A program made the position numbers and the translations under genes. A stretch of 64,000 nucleotides of DNA, taken from NCBI GenBank assembly GCA_042408445.1, contig JBHORC010000038.1, forward strand, positions 1 through 64,000, written 5' to 3'. The notes below the pieces were generated by a model that made no database searches, was not told the DNA's origin, and worked only from the letters and a program-made list of their open reading frames with translations. Position 1 is the stretch's first letter. Each line of letters starts with the position of its first letter. The DNA is from CF-46 sp042408445. GTDB lineage: Bacteria; Chloroflexota; Limnocylindria; Limnocylindrales; CSP1-4. Positions 60,116-64,000 of the stretch are shown in pieces.

Positions 60116-60817
60116 TCAGTTCTCGGTCGGGAGGTGGACGTACGCGGACTGGATTCCGACTCGGCCGGGACCAGTGAACCGGTTGAAGACGAGGTTCCCG
60201 GATCCGCCGAAGATCCCTGTCTTCAAGCCGTAGACGGTCTGCTTCATGTCGACCGCCTCGTCGCGATAGACCCAGCCTCCGGATTCGACGTCGATCTGCT
60301 CGCCGGACTCGAGGACCTTCTCGAAGACGTTGCCGTAGCCGTGCAGCCAGATGATCCCCTCGAACTGCTGGGCCTGGAATCGATCGATGAAGAAGCCATT
60401 TCCGCCGAACAACATATTCGAGACGCCGCGGACCCTGTTGAACGTGTAGTCGACGTTGCCTGTCGCGGCCAGGAACTGGTGTTCGCGAACGAGAATCGAG
60501 TGGCCGGGCTGGAGGTGGATCGACAGCACATGACCGACATCGTCTCGTGAGAACGCCACCTCGCCCGCGCTCTGGCACTCCGTCATGAAGATCGGCATCC
60601 CTGCCACGAGCCGCTTGAACGCACCTTTCATCGAGTGCATCCCGACGGTCATCGACGGGTCCTTCCAGAGGATGACGTGGTGCTCGAAGTAGATGGGCAC
60701 TTGGCCGGTCATTCGGACGTGCAGAACGGGAACGAGCTCGCCTTCGATCCGATAGGAGACTCCCGGTCCCTCGCCCGCCTCAACGGTTGTCGGAAGCAGC
60801 GTGGGCGGCGTCGGCAT
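60116..60817 (-). CDS. AIM24-family protein
   Basis: A 233-residue beta-rich protein with the AIM24/TIGR00266 layout: VSYRIEGELVPVLHVRMTGQ at the start, then MHSMKGAFKRLVAGMPIFM, GHSILVREHQFLAATGNVDY and LVFNRFTGPGRVGIQS at the end. The function in bacteria is unknown; eukaryotic AIM24 is mitochondrial. GGAGGGG lies just before ATG 60817 on the minus strand, which fixes the start against a longer open frame. Confidence 0.82.
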   Translation of the reverse strand: MPTPPTLLPTTVEAGEGPGVSYRIEGELVPVLHVRMTGQVPIYFEHHVILWKDPSMTVGMHSMKGAFKRLVAGMPIFMTECQSAGEVAFSRDDVGHVLSIHLQPGHSILVREHQFLAATGNVDYTFNRVRGVSNMLFGGNGFFIDRFQAQQFEGIIWLHGYGNVFEKVLESGEQIDVESGGWVYRDEAVDMKQTVYGLKTGIFGGSGNLVFNRFTGPGRVGIQSAYVHLPTEN

Positions 60818-60907
60818 AATCCCCTCCAGCGTCGATGACCTGCATCGTCGCCGGTATGATGCGCCGCCGATGGGAACTTGGATCGGGCGTGACAACGGAG
60901 GTGCGAG

Positions 60908-61157
60908 ATGGCTCGCAACGATCGCGACCTCGAGTCGCAGGAGCGCTTTCGAGCGAACCAGTAAGCGTCGACGCGGTTTCCCGTCCGAGACGCACGTTAA
61001 GCGCGGCGATCGCGTCGTGCACGGTGCCAAGGAGTTGCTTCCATCGAGAAGCTCGGACGGAAGGATCCCTGCCCGTGCGGATCGCGTCGTCGGTTCGCGG
61101 CGTGCTGCCGCAACTCGGGACGGTTTTGACGGCGACCTCGACGACTACCAACGCTGA
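60908..61157 (+). pseudogene. SEC-C motif protein gene broken by frameshifts
   Basis: A strong GGAGG precedes ATG 60908, but the frame stops after 18 codons (ARNDRDLESQERFRANQ, TAA 60962). The next frame continues KRRRGFPSETHVKRGDRVVH then GAKELL. The first frame resumes near 61040 as IEKLGRKDPCPCGSRRRFAA then CCRNSGRF, TGA 61127. The second frame then gives DGDLDDYQR to TGA 61157. Joined, these make a plausible SEC-C zinc-motif protein (DPCPCGS...CC). Three shifts imply decay or poor base calls; a TATGAT box is at 60854-60859. Confidence 0.65.
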
Positions 61158-61166
61158 CCGAATACC

Positions 61167-61197
61167 GAGGCCACCTCGTGCCGATTGAGGTGGCCTC
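61167..61197. terminator. Strong bidirectional stem-loop
   Basis: A perfect 11-bp inverted repeat, GAGGCCACCTC (61167-61177) with GAGGTGGCCTC (61187-61197), loop of nine bases, followed by CTTGATTG. It lies just after the broken SEC-C gene and before the 3' end of the convergent protease gene, so it can stop transcripts from both sides. Confidence 0.7.
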
Positions 61198-61233
61198 CTT
61201 GATTGCGGCCCACCCGGTTGACAGCCTGCGACA

Positions 61234-62004
61234 TCACGGCGCGAACGACGCGCCGGCCGGCCGCGTCAGGCCGCACTCCGGCTCGGTGCAGAGGGTGAGC
61301 CGCAGGTCCGTCAGCCCTTCGGCGAGCGGCGTGAACCCGAGCTTGCCGTCGAACTCCCGGGCGGCGATCCCGGCCGGCTGCCCGTCCGCGAGGATCGCAG
61401 CGCCGGAGTCCCCGACGGCCGTGTCCAGATCGGTGAGCGCCATGCACGGAAAGATCGTGTCCGTCGCGAATTCGTACGGTTCGACCGCGACGATCTTGCC
61501 GGAGCGGTAGAGGCCGCGGCCGTCCATCTCCACCGATGACCCGACCCGGAGATCGGCGCAGGACAGTGGACGCGCGTCCGGCGCGATCGTGTGATAGCCG
61601 CCGGGCCCCAGATCGACCTGGTCCAGGTGGCCCCATGGGATGTGTTCGGGGTTAAGGATGAGCTCGACGATGTCGCTCCCCGCGCACGTTCGGCCGGTCG
61701 GACAGTCGCCGCGGCGGGCATCCGCGCCATAAGTTCCGATGAGCCGCCCCGCCGCGTCACGCGGCGGATTGGCGCGGTCATAGCAGTGACCGGAGATCGT
61801 CAGGACGAGCGTCGAGCCGCGATGCGCGTAGAAGCCGGCCGTGCACGTCACCACCTGACCGGCGAGGACGGGCGGATCGTAGACGGGACTCGTCCGGATG
61901 AACTGCCGCCACGTGTTGGCGATCGCGAGCAGGCCACCGAACAGGATGGCCGCGAGGACCAGGAAGACGACCCGCCTGGCGCTGATGCGCGGCCCTGAGG
62001 TCAT
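61234..62004 (-). CDS. Membrane-anchored trypsin-like serine protease
   Basis: A 256-residue protein with one N-terminal membrane anchor (VVFLVLAAILFGGLLAIA, about 12-29). The chymotrypsin-fold landmarks are SGHCYD (catalytic His, where TAGHC is usual) and VGDSGAAIL (catalytic Ser in GDSG). The catalytic Asp is less clear. Cysteine pairs (CTAGFYAHRG/HCYD, CPTGRTCAG, CTEPEC) suggest disulfides outside the cell. The start overlaps the oxidoreductase stop as ATGA, so the two are cotranscribed. Confidence 0.75.
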   Translation of the reverse strand: MTSGPRISARRVVFLVLAAILFGGLLAIANTWRQFIRTSPVYDPPVLAGQVVTCTAGFYAHRGSTLVLTISGHCYDRANPPRDAAGRLIGTYGADARRGDCPTGRTCAGSDIVELILNPEHIPWGHLDQVDLGPGGYHTIAPDARPLSCADLRVGSSVEMDGRGLYRSGKIVAVEPYEFATDTIFPCMALTDLDTAVGDSGAAILADGQPAGIAAREFDGKLGFTPLAEGLTDLRLTLCTEPECGLTRPAGASFAP

Positions 62005-62987
62005 TCGGCGACGCGGATGAGGACCTTGCCCTTCGGGTTGCCCGCGTCGACCCAGCGGAGCGCCTCCGGGACCTCGTCGAGCGAGAACGTTCGATCGACC
62101 GCCGGGCGGAGCGTGCCGGCGATAACCCGGTCCGTGATCGTCTCCACGTCCGCCGCGTCGAACGGCTTCCACCAGAGCATCAGACCGCTCCAGCGGTCGC
62201 CGGCGCGGCTGGCGATCGGCCCGACAATCATCGCCTGGAGGATGTCGAGCGCCCCTCCCCCGAGAGTTGCGTACTGGCCGCCCGGCTTGAGCGCACGGCG
62301 TGCCGCGAGCACGGAGTGGTGCGAATCCGAGGCGATGATCCAGTCATAGCGCTCCGGCTGGCGGGTGAAGTCGACCGCGCGATAGTCGAGGACGTGGTCG
62401 GCGCCGAGGGAGCGCACGAAGTCCACCTTCTCGGTCCGGCAGACGCCGGTCACCTCGGCGCCCATCGACTTCGCGAGCTGGACCGCGAACGGGCCGACGT
62501 TGCCGCTGGCGCCGTCGACGAGGACGTGGTCGCCGGGACGAATCGTCCGGCCATCCCGGCGACGCAGGCCCTGGAGCGCGAGCACCGACGCGTGCGGAAG
62601 CGTCGCCGCCGTCTCGAAGTCGATGCCGTCCGGGATCGGCAGGAACGCCTTCTCCTTCGCCACCACGAACTCCGCGAACGACCCCATCCCGAACGGCAGC
62701 AGATCGGCGAAGACGCGATCGCCGGGTTGGAAGCGGGTAACGCCGGGACCCACCGCCTCCACCGTGCCTGCGACGTCCGTCCCGAGCCGGATGCTCTTCG
62801 GCCGCCGCATGCCTACGAACAGCCGGATGAACTGCGGACGCGGGGCGATGTAGTCGAGGTCGGCGCGGTTGACGGACGCGGTGTGCACGCGAACGAGAAC
62901 CTCGCCCGCGCCTGGGACGGGTCGCTCGAGCTCGACGACGCGAACGTGATCGATCGACCCGTACCGGGTTCGAATGGCGGCTTTCAT
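62001..62987 (-). CDS. Zinc-independent medium-chain dehydrogenase/reductase (quinone-oxidoreductase-like)
   Basis: A 328-residue MDR protein. The N-terminal GroES-like domain has VLVRVHTASVNRADLDYIAP and GTDVAGTVEAVGPGVTRFQPGDRV. The Rossmann domain has HVLVDGASGNVGPFAVQLAK and VTGVCRTEKVDFVRSLGADH. The zinc ligands of alcohol dehydrogenases are absent (Asn-Arg-Ala-Asp in place of the Cys loop). It likely reduces quinones or enones with NADPH. The C-terminus ends GNPKGKVLIRVAE. Confidence 0.88.
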   Translation of the reverse strand: MKAAIRTRYGSIDHVRVVELERPVPGAGEVLVRVHTASVNRADLDYIAPRPQFIRLFVGMRRPKSIRLGTDVAGTVEAVGPGVTRFQPGDRVFADLLPFGMGSFAEFVVAKEKAFLPIPDGIDFETAATLPHASVLALQGLRRRDGRTIRPGDHVLVDGASGNVGPFAVQLAKSMGAEVTGVCRTEKVDFVRSLGADHVLDYRAVDFTRQPERYDWIIASDSHHSVLAARRALKPGGQYATLGGGALDILQAMIVGPIASRAGDRWSGLMLWWKPFDAADVETITDRVIAGTLRPAVDRTFSLDEVPEALRWVDAGNPKGKVLIRVAE

Positions 62988-62991
62988 GGAG

Positions 62992-63363
62992 TCAGGATGG
63001 CCCGGCGCGTCGCATCCGGTCCAGCTCGCGTCGCAGACGCTTGCTCGGTCGGCCCTCTCCTCGGATCGCCTTGATGCCCGGCGCGATCTCCCGGACCACG
63101 GGCGGTGGGCTGTTGTCGACGTAGCAGGTCACTGCGACGGACGCTCCGACCCGCGTCTCGATCGGCTGGACGACCTCGACGATCCGCTCGCGCTCGGCGA
63201 TGAGGGCGTGGACGACGTCACCCGCACGGACCTTCGTCGACGGCTTCGCGGGGTTGCCGTTGACGCGGACGTGCCCGCCGTCGCACAGCTGCGTCGCCAT
63301 CGGCCGCGTCTTGACCAGGCGCACGGCGCACAGCCAGCGATCAATGCGTGTGTCGTCGGGCAT
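62992..63363 (-). CDS. S4-domain RNA-binding protein (Hsp15-like)
   Basis: A 123-residue protein. The S4 domain spans about 5-60: RIDRWLCAVRLVKTRPMATQ, then CDGGHVRVNGNPAKPSTKV. A basic C-terminus follows (GRPSKRLRRELDRMRRAGPS). Hsp15-type proteins bind free 50S subunits carrying nascent chains and aid stalled-complex recycling. ATG 63363 was taken because the S4 fold starts right after it. It ends four bases upstream of the oxidoreductase start on the same strand. Confidence 0.85.
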   Translation of the reverse strand: MPDDTRIDRWLCAVRLVKTRPMATQLCDGGHVRVNGNPAKPSTKVRAGDVVHALIAERERIVEVVQPIETRVGASVAVTCYVDNSPPPVVREIAPGIKAIRGEGRPSKRLRRELDRMRRAGPS

Positions 63364-63408
63364 CAGTGTTCCAACCCTCCGCGAGCCGATCCGAACGAGA
63401 ATAGGCAC

Positions 63409-63843
63409 ATGGCACTCAAGCGAATGGACAACATGGGCATCGTCGTCGAGGATCTCGCGGCGGCGATCGAGTTCTTCCGCGAGCTCGGCCTCGAGCTCGA
63501 GGGGCAAGGGATGGTCGAAGGAGAGTGGGCGGGGCGCGTCACCGGACTCGGCGACCAGCGGGTCGAGATCGCGATGATGCGCACGCCGGACGGCCACAAC
63601 CGGCTCGAGCTGTCGCGGTTCCTCGAACCGGCCGTCGTCGCTGATCATCGGACGGCACCCGTGAACGCCCTGGGCTACCTGCGGGTGATGTTCGCGGTGG
63701 ACGACCTCGACGAGACGCTTGCCCGCCTTCGCAAGCACGGCGCGGAGCTCCTCAGCAGCGAGGTCGTCAGCTACGGCGACTCGATCCGCCTCTGCTACAT
63801 CCGCGGGCCCGAAGGGCTCCTCATCGGGCTCGCCGAGGACTGA
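63409..63843 (+). CDS. VOC-family protein
   Basis: A 144-residue single VOC domain with MDNMGIVVEDLAAAIEFFRE at the N-terminus, a conserved HNRLELSRF strand in the middle and YIRGPEGLLIGLAED at the end. The conserved His and Glu positions suit a metal site. Related proteins are annotated as glyoxalases or bleomycin-resistance proteins, without a known substrate here. ATG 63409 has no good Shine-Dalgarno sequence. It is divergent from the S4 gene across 45 bp. Confidence 0.82.
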   Translation: MALKRMDNMGIVVEDLAAAIEFFRELGLELEGQGMVEGEWAGRVTGLGDQRVEIAMMRTPDGHNRLELSRFLEPAVVADHRTAPVNALGYLRVMFAVDDLDETLARLRKHGAELLSSEVVSYGDSIRLCYIRGPEGLLIGLAED

Positions 63844-63867
63844 CGCGAACGGCTTGGACGAGACGCG

Positions 63868-63873
63868 TACCAT
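63868..63873 (+). promoter_or_regulatory. Probable leaderless promoter of the last gene
   Basis: TACCAT at 63868-63873, seven bases, then ATG 63881, without a Shine-Dalgarno sequence. Confidence 0.5.
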
Positions 63874-63880
63874 CGTCCGC

Positions 63881-64000
63881 ATGGCACAGGTCGCCACTTC
63901 CGCATCGGGGACGACAGAGGACGTCGCGGCCGGCGAGCGGTACCTCCTCCTCGCGGACATCTCCGGCTACACGGCGTTCATGTCCGGGGTCGAGCAGGAG
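63881..64000 (+). CDS. N-terminus of a DUF2652 / nucleotide-cyclase-like protein (partial)
   Basis: Forty residues are visible before the window ends: a polar 18-residue lead, then ERYLLLADISGYTAFMSGVE. The LLxADISGYTxFM strand-turn-helix is the start of the cyclase-homology fold used by adenylate/guanylate cyclases and by DUF2652 proteins. The first metal-binding Asp is present, but nothing after it can be judged. It has a leaderless-type promoter. Confidence 0.65.
   Translation, partial: MAQVATSASGTTEDVAAGERYLLLADISGYTAFMSGVEQE

Overview
This is about 64 kb of bacterial chromosome with very high GC (around 70% by eye). Nearly every ordinary gene has long antisense shadow frames. Gene content and order (infC-rpmI-rplT-pheST, a his operon headed by a TrpR-like regulator, yebC-ruvCAB-tgt-recA-recX, rny beside a YmdB-like phosphoesterase, miaB-miaA-hflX) suggest a free-living, high-GC, Gram-positive-like lineage. 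My best guess is Chloroflexota, perhaps close to Limnocylindria. That placement is inference; no rRNA is present to test it.

1-12.4 kb: end of infC, ribosomal proteins L35 and L20, PheST, a CvpA-like membrane protein, an alkyladenine glycosylase, MutS2, then a convergent class A penicillin-binding protein and divergent tyrS. 12.4-20 kb: a telescoped minus-strand operon yerC-hisG-hisD-hisC-hisB-hisH-hisF-hisIE, whose genes overlap by 1-4 nt. hisA is divergent, and a 14-bp near-palindrome holding back-to-back -10 boxes lies between them. 20-29.2 kb: an EF-G paralogue, then yebC, ruvC, ruvA, a VOC protein, ruvB, tgt, a 56-residue protein, recA and recX. 29.2-39.9 kb: a flavin monooxygenase, RNase Y, a YmdB-like phosphoesterase, a PHP protein, miaB, miaA, a small coiled-coil protein, a BON-domain protein and hflX.

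39.8-41.1 kb holds the strongest undescribed signal. Two copies of an intergenic cassette flank a racemase-like gene that lacks both catalytic cysteines. Each copy has a pair of DnaA-box-like sites 42 nt apart, a -10 box, and exactly 7 nt later an 80-odd-nt sequence that folds into a closed structure with compensatory changes between copies. 41-52.5 kb: MBL hydrolase, lipoprotein, GT-C glycosyltransferase plus sulfatase-fold enzyme, methyltransferase with a 60-residue membrane protein, DUF2231 protein, STAND/LuxR regulator and a secreted beta-helix protein.

53-60 kb is a likely conflict island. The minus-strand unit is a DUF2075 nuclease-helicase, a PD-(D/E)xK effector, a middle component and a Rad50-like ABC ATPase, the last three forming an ABC-three-component (ABC-3C) system. 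The divergent unit is a 112-residue protein plus a NERD nuclease. The three ABC-3C genes are visibly less GC-rich than their surroundings. Two small genes near the island (DUF3072 and SEC-C) are broken by frameshifts. 60-64 kb: AIM24 protein, trypsin-like protease, MDR oxidoreductase, S4 protein, VOC protein and the start of a cyclase/DUF2652-like gene.

A recurring theme is TANNNT placed 6-7 nt before a start codon with no Shine-Dalgarno sequence, implying widespread leaderless transcripts.
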